The notes under the pieces: generated by a model
The model's input: the letters and a program-made list of their open reading frames with translations, nothing else
Told to the model about the DNA's origin: nothing
Databases searched by the model: none
Position numbers and translations under genes: made by a program
Assembly (NCBI RefSeq): GCF_003073135.1
Contig: NZ_PGDQ01000018.1
Span: 1 to 64,000, forward strand
Direction: 5' to 3'
DNA length: 64,000 nucleotides
From: Euzebya rosea
GTDB taxonomy: Bacteria; Actinomycetota; Nitriliruptoria; Euzebyales; Euzebyaceae
Part shown: positions 1-7,650 of the stretch, one piece after another
Position numbering within the stretch: position 1 is the first letter of the stretch
How the letters are laid out: every line of letters begins with the position of its first letter

Positions 1-270
1 GCACGGGAAGCCTCCTGATGAACTTGCTGCTTTGGACAGCTGCAAGCCTCAGGGGGCTTCACCCATTCACCGTCGAACCTCCACCAGACCCCCCTTCACG
101 ACGAAGACCCGACAACACCCACATCGCGTGGTTGGACCACGACGGGCTCATCAACGCCGTCAACGCACTGGTCAGCCACGGTGTCTCCCTCCCCCAGGAG
201 GGCCTGACCCGCACGGCCCTGCATGACGACACGACATGGGCGACCTGACCCTCACCCGGCTCCGCTGGCG
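1..270. other. left edge, no supported gene
   Basis: No convincing gene is seen here. A plus-strand open frame at 18-248 could encode 76 residues, but it has no clear ribosome binding site and no recognisable domain. Its tail runs toward the convergent gene ending at 271. It may be the remnant of something lying outside the window. Confidence 0.4.
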
Positions 271-1575
271 TCAGTTGACCGCGGCCACACCCACCCCGAC
301 GTAGATGACCGCCCCACAAGTCAACAACGTGAGTAGACCGGCAGACGCCCTCGCAACCAATGCCCTTCGTGAGACTTCGCCAGCATCGGCGGAAGCCAAC
401 GCCCGTTGGCGGTCCTCCTCCGGCAGCAACGGATCCCGACGGATCCGTTCACGACGGCGTTCCAAGGCGTCCAACCCGTCGTCGATCCGCGACCAAGCCC
501 CTATGAACATCGCTACCTCCACGGTCACGAGCACGATGACGACCACAGCGATCGCCCCGTCCGGGAACACCGTGGTGTTGCGCACGATCAACGACGCCGC
601 CGCAACCACAGCACCAATGACCGCCCCTGCGCCCTTCAACGCCGAGCTGACCTCAGCGTCCACGGCCCGACGCGCATCCGTGAGCGCCGCCAGCGCCGTC
701 TCATGGGAGGCGGCCGCCGCCGCAGCAACTGCGGCGGCGTTCTCCTGGGCCAACGCGATGCGATAGCGCTCGGCCAACTCACGCACCCCGTCGGCCGCCG
801 GCAGTGACATCGACCCGGGCGAGCCGACGGTGACCTGCGTGAGAACGAAACGGAGCGCCTCCAAGCGGTTCGGGTCATCGGTGGCGATGACCCAGTCGGC
901 CAACCTGCGGCCACCCGACACCGCCGCGTCGATGCCAAGCCGGATCGACGGGTCGGCATCACGACGCAAGGCCAGCAGCACGACGTCCCCATCGCGGCGC
1001 CGCGCCGCAGACACGTCCTGCCACCCCGCCGCATCGTCGATCATCCCCGCCAGTTCCCACAACCAGCCCTGCGGATCGCCGTCGTGACGTCGTACATCGG
1101 CCACGGCCACAGACTCTGACCCGCATGCCACAGACCCAACCGCTTTCACGTCCTCCAACACCTGCGCCGGTCGAGACACAACCGCGTCAATCAGCGCGTC
1201 ACGGGTCCGAGCCCACCCCCGCCGCCTGACCGCAACCTCGATCTCAACCACCCGATCTGACACGACCCCGACAAGCTCTCGTCGAGACGCCGAACTCTCG
1301 GCCTCAGTCCTGTCCGACGCGACCGACAGCAACGCCAAGACAGCGTCCAGGTCATCGGCATCTGGTTCCCCGTCATCGATCTGCAACCGGCGAGGCAGAC
1401 CGTCCAACGCCACGCTCACAACGAGACCGACCGCCTGCGCGTCCGCGACGTCATCGCTGTCGAACCCGTCGACCATCCACCGGACGACCGTTTCGCCCCA
1501 CCCGTCGGTGAGCATCACCCCGTTGCGCGAAGCGATCTGCTCCAGAAGATCCAGCCCGTCAGGAACACCACTCAC
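271..1575 (-). CDS. membrane-anchored protein of unknown function
   Basis: A 434-aa protein I do not recognise. The first 300 residues look soluble: acidic and mixed helical, with an alanine-rich run near 280-290 that is probably a helix or coiled coil. Hydrophobic stretches near 315-331, 340-360 and 406-432 suggest three membrane spans, two close together and one at the C-terminus, separated by a charged arginine-rich loop. Its start overlaps the stop of the upstream gene (1572-2678) by 4 bases, so the two are very likely translated together. It could be the membrane effector or anchor of a two-gene system, but that is inference from architecture and neighbourhood only. Confidence 0.75.
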   Translation of the reverse strand: MSGVPDGLDLLEQIASRNGVMLTDGWGETVVRWMVDGFDSDDVADAQAVGLVVSVALDGLPRRLQIDDGEPDADDLDAVLALLSVASDRTEAESSASRRELVGVVSDRVVEIEVAVRRRGWARTRDALIDAVVSRPAQVLEDVKAVGSVACGSESVAVADVRRHDGDPQGWLWELAGMIDDAAGWQDVSAARRRDGDVVLLALRRDADPSIRLGIDAAVSGGRRLADWVIATDDPNRLEALRFVLTQVTVGSPGSMSLPAADGVRELAERYRIALAQENAAAVAAAAAASHETALAALTDARRAVDAEVSSALKGAGAVIGAVVAAASLIVRNTTVFPDGAIAVVVIVLVTVEVAMFIGAWSRIDDGLDALERRRERIRRDPLLPEEDRQRALASADAGEVSRRALVARASAGLLTLLTCGAVIYVGVGVAAVN

Positions 1576-2678
1576 CGGGGCTTCTTCAATGGCAGTTCCG
1601 ACTCGGTCAGGACAACATCATCGGGATAGCTGAGCACGATCCGGCCGTCCTCACGTACCAACTCCACACCCGGACCGGCCTCCACACGGATCCAAGGGTC
1701 CTTGCACTGCAACACCGTCCGGAACGGTTCGGGCTGCACGGTCGTGACCGGCCGGCGTGGGTTGCCGCGGTGCCGGGTCAACGTGCGCTCATCGACCTCC
1801 GGGACCTCCTCGCGAACCCGTTCGAACAGATCAACCGACTGGTCACCGGTCGACACCTCATGCAACACCTCCCGAACCCGTGGGCCAGAGACGCCGGCGT
1901 CACGCAGCGCAGCACCCAACGCGGGAATGTTCCCCTCAGTCTTCGGGACGGTCAGGTCCACTGCGTCAAGGAGGTAGATCGCAGCCATCCCACGCCCCGC
2001 ACCTTCGTCGAACACACCCGAGTCCGCCTCACCCAACGGCTCGGGCGCGATGACGAACTTTGCGACCTTGTCCTTGGGCGGGGGGAGCAGCCGGTCGACC
2101 TCAGTCAACGACCACGTGCTTCCCGTCGCATTGGCGAACTGAAGCCGCTTGTCCATGTCGAGATCAACCTTGACGAGACCGTGGACCGGGCTGCCGTCCT
2201 CAAGCGTCCCGTAGAAGCCAAACAGAATGCCGAGGTTAGCCTTCTTCGAACCCATGGCTGCAACTACACGGGCCGCCGCGTCCGCCGTCGCCGCCTCACA
2301 TGTCGACGGTGAGGCCAGCCGAGCAAAGAAGGGTGCCGCCGGGTAGGACGCACCGACGGCCGTCGACTTGCCGCGGTAGATCTCTGTGAGATACGGCGTC
2401 AGTACTCGGTCCGTGGCATGGACCGGTTCTACATGGCCGTGGACAGCGTATTTAGGTACGGGATCGCCCTCCGCGACAACCGGCGCACCATCCATGTCCC
2501 CATGAATGATCGCCATTGCGAAGCCCCCGCTGACCTGGCCGAATCCCATGATCGCGACCCTACCGTCCACCCGTGACACCTCCACACCTATGACGACCAT
2601 GTTCGTGGGCTCGCAGGACCGCTGTGGCGCGTATGCCCGATGCAGGCCACGACCAACGACCACGGTCGATGCCACCAT
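1572..2678 (-). CDS. nucleoid-associated-protein (NdpA/YejK)-like, tentative
   Basis: A 368-aa soluble protein. From about residue 140 it reads KANLGILFGFYG, then HGLVKVDLDM, then a segment ending LLPPPKDKVAKFVIAP. This order (small-talk beta strand, a KxD strand, then an LP..K.. segment) is the pattern I know from the NdpA/YejK nucleoid-associated family (PF04245), and the tail with GRIVLSYPDDV matches the usual C-terminal strand. Length fits (about 335-350 aa). The assignment is from memory of the family, not a search. A later ATG at 2600 (sequence MVVIGVEVS) is an alternative start; 2678 has a weak AAGG seven bases upstream. It is coupled to the membrane protein downstream and may act with it on nucleic acid. 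Confidence 0.55.
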   Translation of the reverse strand: MVASTVVVGRGLHRAYAPQRSCEPTNMVVIGVEVSRVDGRVAIMGFGQVSGGFAMAIIHGDMDGAPVVAEGDPVPKYAVHGHVEPVHATDRVLTPYLTEIYRGKSTAVGASYPAAPFFARLASPSTCEAATADAAARVVAAMGSKKANLGILFGFYGTLEDGSPVHGLVKVDLDMDKRLQFANATGSTWSLTEVDRLLPPPKDKVAKFVIAPEPLGEADSGVFDEGAGRGMAAIYLLDAVDLTVPKTEGNIPALGAALRDAGVSGPRVREVLHEVSTGDQSVDLFERVREEVPEVDERTLTRHRGNPRRPVTTVQPEPFRTVLQCKDPWIRVEAGPGVELVREDGRIVLSYPDDVVLTESELPLKKPR

Positions 2679-2725
2679 GACTGAGCCTTCTGACCCTCAC
2701 AGCGATCTGCGGCCATTTGAGGACA

Positions 2726-2739
2726 TTTCCGCAGGTCAG
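2726..2739. repeat. 14-bp direct repeat, copy A
   Basis: TTTCCGCAGGTCAG here is identical to 16203-16216, inside the terminator hairpin behind rnpB. It sits 48 bases upstream of the 2678 start and next to the broken end of the RecB fragment. The two copies bracket 13.5 kb of accessory genes. A 14-bp match in 64 kb of GC-rich DNA can also be chance. Confidence 0.35.
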
Positions 2740-2820
2740 AGCCACTGTCAAGACAGACCCTCCACTGCCACGCGCTGCCAGACAGGCGTCGAAACACTGC
2801 CACGATCCCAAACGTTGACA

Positions 2821-3167
2821 GGGTTTGCCAGGGCGATGCCAAGTGTGGCATAGGCGGTCTGCTCGCCCGGGATCTCGTTCTTGTCGGCGATGGGGGTGTC
2901 GCGGAAGAACCCGACGAGGAGGTCGCGGATGTGATGGTCGACCATCGCGTCGACGTTCTCGACCAGCTCGACGCGGCCGCCGACATCTCCGGCATAGCCG
3001 GCAGCAGCGAGCACACGCTGGCAGAAGCCGTGGATGGTGGTGATCGATGCGGCGTCCAAGGACCGGACGGCGGCTTCTAGCCGGGCCGCGCGTTCCTGCA
3101 GCTCGGCGGCGGGCCCGGACGAAAGGTGGACGAGCAGCGGGTCCTTGGTCTCCGCGATGCCGCCCGC
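2821..3167 (-). pseudogene. internal fragment of a RecB-type (UvrD-like) helicase
   Basis: Translated in the frame whose codons begin at positions equal to 2 modulo 3, this stretch reads AGGIAETKDPLLVHL, then AAELQERAARLEAA, then ASITTIHGFCQRVLAAAG, and continues to GIALANP. The TIHGFCQR motif is diagnostic of RecB/AddA helicases, and the preceding TxDPLL segment matches the same region of RecB. There is no N-terminal Walker A, no later helicase motif and no nuclease domain, so roughly 115 residues of a protein of about 1,100 remain. The upstream side is joined directly to the truncated ATPase; the downstream side runs into unrelated sequence and a stop at 2748. This is a recombination relic, not a working gene. 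Confidence 0.75.
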
Positions 3168-5073
3168 GCGGAGATGCCGGCCAACACCTTGGCGAGGCCG
3201 TCAACTCGAGCAGGGTCCATGGACTGCACTGGGTCATCGATAACGACGAAGCGGAACGGGCTCTCGGGCTGTGTGGCGCGTGGGATGAAGATGGCCAGCG
3301 CGAGGGCGTGAAGCTCGCCCTGGCTCATCACGCCGAGGGCGTTGGCGTCGGTGCCGTCCACGGCGACATCCAGCTCGACCCTGCGCTGTGTCCCGGTGCC
3401 GGCCAGCTCGATGTCTCGAACCTCGACGTTGGATGCCAGGCGAAGCTGATCCCACAGCTGGGCGGTCTGCCCCTTCACCGGTTCGAACCGTCCGGCCTTG
3501 ATGGCGACCTGGCAGTCCTTGAGCCACTTCTCCGCCTTCTTCAGCTCCTTGGCGGCAGCAGTCGCCGTGGCAGCGGATCGGGCGTCGGCGATCCAGGCGA
3601 GGGCCTTGGCCGCGACAGGGCGCCACTCGGCGTGTCGCCTGGCCAGCTCGGCCTTCGCGGCTTCGGCGACGGCGGATTGTTCTGCGGCGAGGGCGGCATG
3701 CTCCTCACGAAGGTGGGCGGCAAGCTCGCTCGGATCCTCGGGGGCATCGACCCAGCTCCCCCACCGCTGTCCCAGCTGGTCGGTGTCGACGCCAGTATTG
3801 GAGCTCGGCGCGAGGTCAGCGGGAGGCGTGACGAGCAGCCGACGTGCGGCGCCGATTGCCTGCTTCAGCTGCGTCGTGGCGTTGTTGGCTTCCGCGGCCA
3901 AGCTGCTGAGACGGTCGATCTCCGCCTCCGTCGCGTTGCGCCATGCCTCGTCCAGCTGACCTGTCTTGCACACGGGACACGGTTCAGTCTCGCCGCTGTG
4001 CACAACGAGCGCTTGCCGGAGCAGGTCCGCGAGCCGGCCAGCCGACTCCGCGTCGCTGCCCTCGTGCTCGGCCGCCGCCAGCACGGCGGTCTCCAAGTCA
4101 TCCGCTGCCTTCTCGACCTCCTCGCTGCCGATCGGGCGCAGGGACGCCAACCGCCGAAGCGCGGAGATGTCGGTCTGCTGGTCGTCCTCGTCGCCGAGCA
4201 GCAGCAGCTCGGCGGCGTCCAGGTCCGGCTTGCGACGGTCGAGAGCATCCAGAACCGTCCGAGCAGCTTCCTCTGGGCTGGCCTCGAGCGATTGCTTGAC
4301 GCCACCCCAGGCGGACTTCAGGTCCTTGCCGGGCTGTTCTCGTTCCTTGCGGGCAGCGGCCAACGCGGTGATCGCCGCATCTAGGTCGCCCACGCCGAGG
4401 ATGCCGGACAGCGCATCATGGAGCGCTGAGGGACGCCCTGCAGCATGGTGCCCAGCTCGTGGTAGCTGAGGATCGGCCGGTGCCGGCTGATGGCATCGCT
4501 CCAGCCAAGGACGTCCAACGGCTCCGGGTCGTTCCCCGCACGTCGGGCGGTCGTGTCGCCGGTGGTGAGATCCTCTGGATCCGACCACTGCCTCACCAGC
4601 CGGGTCGGCGTGGTGGCGGACTCTTCCAGGATCTCCAGATGCAGCGACGGCGTGCCCGCGTGGAGGTTGCGCCACCCCTCCGTCCAGGACTTCGACTGCG
4701 CGCTGTCCCAGCGGCTGGACGTCCCCGTGAGCACGACCTCGACGGCCTCGGCGAACGAGGACTTCCCCGAGCCGTTGCGGCCGACCACGACAGTCAGGCC
4801 GGGGCCCGGGTTCAAAGGCAGCGTTCGACGCGGGCCTATCCCTCGGAAGCCCTCGACGGTGATCTCCGACAGGTAGGCACCGACCGGGTCGGGCAGGTCG
4901 GCATGCTCAGGGATCGACCGGGAGACCATTGCGCCTCCCAGGACCTCGGCGAGCTGACCCTCGCAGGCCGCCATGACATAGCTGGCCAGCACCGGCGGAA
5001 GATCCGCGACGTCCAGGCGCTCATACACGTCTGCGAGCAGGCTCTCATCCATGCGGTTCGGTCCATTCGCCAT
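3166..5073 (-). pseudogene. SMC/RecF-like AAA ATPase, frameshifted and 3'-truncated
   Basis: Read through one frameshift this gives about 635 residues. Features in order: an N-terminal cap, ITVEGFRGIG then Walker A GRNGSGKSS near residue 98, a central helical region with a zinc-hook-like CPVC, then MSQGELHALALAIF (ABC signature region) and Walker B VVIDDPVQSMDP. This is the RecF/SbcC/Rad50 type of DNA-repair or defence ATPase. At 4436-4438 a GGG run appears to have lost one G: upstream reads ...LGTMLQ and downstream GRPSALHDAL in the next frame. The C-terminus after AKVLAGI is missing and replaced by a RecB fragment. Start is 5073, or 5052 (MDESLL); both overlap the stop of the 218-aa gene upstream. 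The frameshift alone could be a sequencing error; the 3' fusion could not. Confidence 0.8.
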
Positions 5074-5701
5074 CAAGGTGACCGTAAACCGGATCGTGAT
5101 CGGCCGTGCGCTTGCGGAGCTCGTCGTCGAACGGCGTCCGAAGCGCCGCGTCGTACCGGAAGGTGACCCCGCGGACGCCGAAGAACCGCAGCCATGTCCA
5201 AAGCGCACGCTCGACGGTGGCGGTCGTCCACGCAGGGACGAGGTCCAGCCGCGGTTCCGTCGTTCCGCCAGCCCGATGCAGCTGGTCCAGATCCCCTGGT
5301 GGGGGCAGGGTGCGCGGTCTGGCAACCAGCTCGACTGGCTCATCGGCACCGTGCACGCGCCACACGGTCCGGTCCGGCGTCGCCGCGATCATCCATGGAT
5401 TCACCGACGAGATGGCGAGGCCGTCCACCTCATGCCACGGCATCAGGTCCGGTTCACGGTCGCCCAGCACCGTCCAGAGCCAACCCATGCCGAGTTCCGC
5501 GGTCAGCGTTGGCATCGCTGCGACATCCACGCAGGAGATGTGAACAACTCCCGGTCCGCCATCACCGTCGTCGAGTGTCACGCCATCCTCGCCCCAACGA
5601 AGATGTCCTCGGCGTCTCACCGCATCGGCGACCGCCGTGACCCGTTCCCACCGCTCTGGTGGACAGGCCAACCGCATCGCCAAGCGATCCGCCCGCCCCA
5701 T
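5045..5701 (-). CDS. hypothetical protein, partner of the broken ATPase
   Basis: A 218-aa soluble protein with no family I recognise. It has a tryptophan-rich middle (GMGWLWTVLG, LWTWLRFFG) and no signal peptide or membrane segment. Its end overlaps the start of the ATPase pseudogene, which is typical of co-translated partners, so the intact pair was probably a two-gene unit. It is preceded by about 175 bases without a gene, which probably hold its promoter. With the ATPase broken, it may be an orphan. Confidence 0.7.
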   Translation of the reverse strand: MGRADRLAMRLACPPERWERVTAVADAVRRRGHLRWGEDGVTLDDGDGGPGVVHISCVDVAAMPTLTAELGMGWLWTVLGDREPDLMPWHEVDGLAISSVNPWMIAATPDRTVWRVHGADEPVELVARPRTLPPPGDLDQLHRAGGTTEPRLDLVPAWTTATVERALWTWLRFFGVRGVTFRYDAALRTPFDDELRKRTADHDPVYGHLDGEWTEPHG

Positions 5702-5876
5702 CAGCCATCACACTCCCATACCGACCCGCCGACACCCGTCCACCGGATGCTCGATCACGCTACGCGATCCGTGTGACATCGCGACCTCACGTCAGGAGTG
5801 CGCCCAGCGCCGGCGACACACGGGCACGGCGCTCGTAGGCCGGCGGCCCAAGGTGGCGATCCCTCGAGAGCACGGC

Positions 5877-6986
5877 TCAGGGCGTGAGCCTTCGGAGCAG
5901 CTGCCCGGCGTCGGCAGTGGTCTCGAGTACCGACACGACGTCTCCGGCGGCGTAGACGCGTTGTCGAGAGGCGGTGCGCTCGGTCCACACGTCGACGGGC
6001 AGCTCGCCGCGAGGAGCCGCAACTCCCACGTCGGACAGCAGCTTCTTCACCCGGACCTCGGACCACAACCACTGATCTCCTGCTGCGGGAGTCCGGACCC
6101 CCGTCAGGAGGACGGGTTCCCCTGTTGGCACGGGTGGGGCTGACCGAAGCAATCCGTGCGCGTGAGCGGCGGCCAGGACGTCGGCCACCGGGTGGATCCG
6201 TTCGCGTCCGTCCAACAGCGGAGCGGCGACCCGAAGGAATTCCATGGCGACGCGGCGGTTGATCCAGAAGGGCTGATCGCAGATGTGGTTCGTCGAGGTG
6301 GCGAGCACCGACTGCCCCGCCAGGGCCACAGGCAGCACCAGACGGTGCACGCGTGGGACCGCCGGAAGGGGTTGTGGACGCTTGTCCGCGTCGCGTGACC
6401 CGAGCGGCGTGCTGAGCAGTCGCACCACGCGCTCGGCGAGCGTCCGAGCCTCCTCGTCCGCGGGGTCGTGCTCACGCATCAAGGCGTCGGTGAGGCGAGC
6501 GATGCGCATGACGTGGCACCGGTTGTCCGCGGTTGCGCGCACCGCGGCCGGTGGGCTCGTGCCGCACACCCAGAGGAGGGTTCCGTCTGGGCCGATGGCG
6601 TCTCGGGCGGACATCTGCAGCCTGAGCTGGCGGACCAATCCGGCGGCCGGGTACCCAGGGCGCTTCAGCTCCATCCCGATGCGGCCTTGCCAGCGCCTGC
6701 CGTCTTCCTGGGTTGACTTGAGCGGTGTGAGCGCCTGGTGGCCGACAAGACCGTTGATCGCGTCTGCGATCGTGGTGGGCCGCAGCCTGCGGAGGAGTGC
6801 GACGAGCGCAAGGTGAGCCTGCCGTTCGATGCTGACTCCCGTGTCCCGTGCGTGCCACACCGGGGCCTCCACCTCGACGTGATGGCGAGTGGTCGGCTCG
6901 ATGAGGACGTCGGTGGACCATGGCCGGCCGTTGTGGCCGGGTTCGTGGACGATGGTGAGTGGCGAGGACGTTGTGGGAGCGGCCAT
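5877..6986 (-). CDS. hypothetical protein, last gene of a three-gene operon
   Basis: A 369-aa soluble protein without a domain I can name. The ATG at 6986 is chosen because GGAGG lies five bases upstream; an earlier ATG at 7073 would overlap the upstream small gene and lacks such a site. The protein is rich in arginine and hydrophobic residues, with few cysteines and no obvious catalytic motif. The middle contains WQGRIGMELKRPGYPA and LLWVCGTSPPAAVRATADN; the last 60 residues look like a small basic domain. It follows two short genes (7239-7484 and 7042-7242) on the same strand. Confidence 0.75.
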   Translation of the reverse strand: MAAPTTSSPLTIVHEPGHNGRPWSTDVLIEPTTRHHVEVEAPVWHARDTGVSIERQAHLALVALLRRLRPTTIADAINGLVGHQALTPLKSTQEDGRRWQGRIGMELKRPGYPAAGLVRQLRLQMSARDAIGPDGTLLWVCGTSPPAAVRATADNRCHVMRIARLTDALMREHDPADEEARTLAERVVRLLSTPLGSRDADKRPQPLPAVPRVHRLVLPVALAGQSVLATSTNHICDQPFWINRRVAMEFLRVAAPLLDGRERIHPVADVLAAAHAHGLLRSAPPVPTGEPVLLTGVRTPAAGDQWLWSEVRVKKLLSDVGVAAPRGELPVDVWTERTASRQRVYAAGDVVSVLETTADAGQLLRRLTP

Positions 6987-7041
6987 ATGGACCTCCAAGG
7001 GATGTGTGGGGCGCCGATGGGACGACGCCCCGTCCGGTTGA

Positions 7042-7242
7042 CTACCGGTACTTGCGCATGGCGATCCGGTCACGAGGCCGCGGCCGGTGGGGCAGCAGCT
7101 CGAGCGCCGGGGGGCGTATCGGTGCTGACCGCGACGCCCGAGTTCGCACGAGGGCGAGCAGTCGGTGGCGGGCGACGCCTGGGTGGAATGGGCCGCAGCT
7201 CTGGGGCCGATGCGTCTGGGTCTGGGCGGTGGGGCCGGTCAT
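7042..7242 (-). CDS. small basic protein, coupled to upstream membrane peptide
   Basis: A 66-aa ORF whose ATG (7242-7240) overlaps the TGA of the 81-aa gene (7241-7239) in the classic ATGA arrangement, which is the main reason to believe it. The product is proline- and arginine-rich (MTGPTAQTQTHRPQ... ending IAMRKYR) with no domain. Its stop lies 55 bases before the start of the 369-aa gene. In DNA this GC-rich a chance ORF of this size is common, so confidence is modest. Confidence 0.4.
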   Translation of the reverse strand: MTGPTAQTQTHRPQSCGPFHPGVARHRLLALVRTRASRSAPIRPPALELLPHRPRPRDRIAMRKYR

Positions 7243-7484
7243 CGACGTACCGCCAGTGAGGAGGCGAGGACGGATACGACCAGTGCGACACCGAGGATCT
7301 GTTCGTTCGATGCGGTGACGCCGGTCAGCTTGGCGGCGACCCAGAGCACGATGGCCCAGAAGCCGACGCCAAGGAGGAAGGCGATGAGGACGATCGCCAG
7401 GAGGATGGCGATGTCGGCCTTCATCGAGGAACGAGGCGCAAGCCGTGGTCGGCGGAAGCGCCGTGACTGCTTTCGAGGGGTCAT
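7239..7484 (-). CDS. small two-span membrane protein
   Basis: An 81-aa protein with a basic N-terminus (MTPRKQSRRFRRPR) followed by two hydrophobic segments, IAILLAIVLIAFLLGVGFW and ILGVALVVSVLASSLAV. An internal ATG at 7424 (MKADIAIL) would give a 61-aa version without the basic leader. It is the first gene behind the palindrome at 7504-7518 and is ATGA-coupled to the next ORF. Small membrane proteins heading operons are common in phage-defence and toxin modules, but nothing here proves such a role. Confidence 0.65.
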   Translation of the reverse strand: MTPRKQSRRFRRPRLAPRSSMKADIAILLAIVLIAFLLGVGFWAIVLWVAAKLTGVTASNEQILGVALVVSVLASSLAVRR

Positions 7485-7503
7485 TGGAGACGGTCAACTC
7501 CTA

Positions 7504-7518
7504 GTCGTTATTAACGAC
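7504..7518. promoter_or_regulatory. perfect palindrome upstream of the small-gene operon
   Basis: GTCGTTATTAACGAC is a perfect inverted repeat with 7-base arms around a single T. It lies 20 bases upstream of the 7484 start in a locally AT-rich spot, which stands out in this GC-rich DNA. It has the size and position of a repressor operator overlapping the promoter. The regulator could be the XRE protein at 11123 or one of the HTH genes, which is inference. Confidence 0.6.
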
Positions 7519-7650
7519 ATTTTGGGGATCGGAACGTCGGGGCTGCCCCGACGCCTCAGCACCGTATGAACCGTCGCCGACACGCCGTCCCCGGGGCCGG
7601 ACTCGATCGAGTGTCTTCGCCGGGCTTGGAGGTGCCCGTAGGGCGGCGCT

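Noticed and set aside
18-248. 76-residue ORF at the left edge
   Set aside because: No ribosome binding site, no recognisable pattern, and length is easily reached by chance at this GC content.
271-2678. Kiwa defence system
   Set aside because: Gene order and sequences do not match KwaA/KwaB as I know them; only the general design of a membrane protein plus partner is similar.
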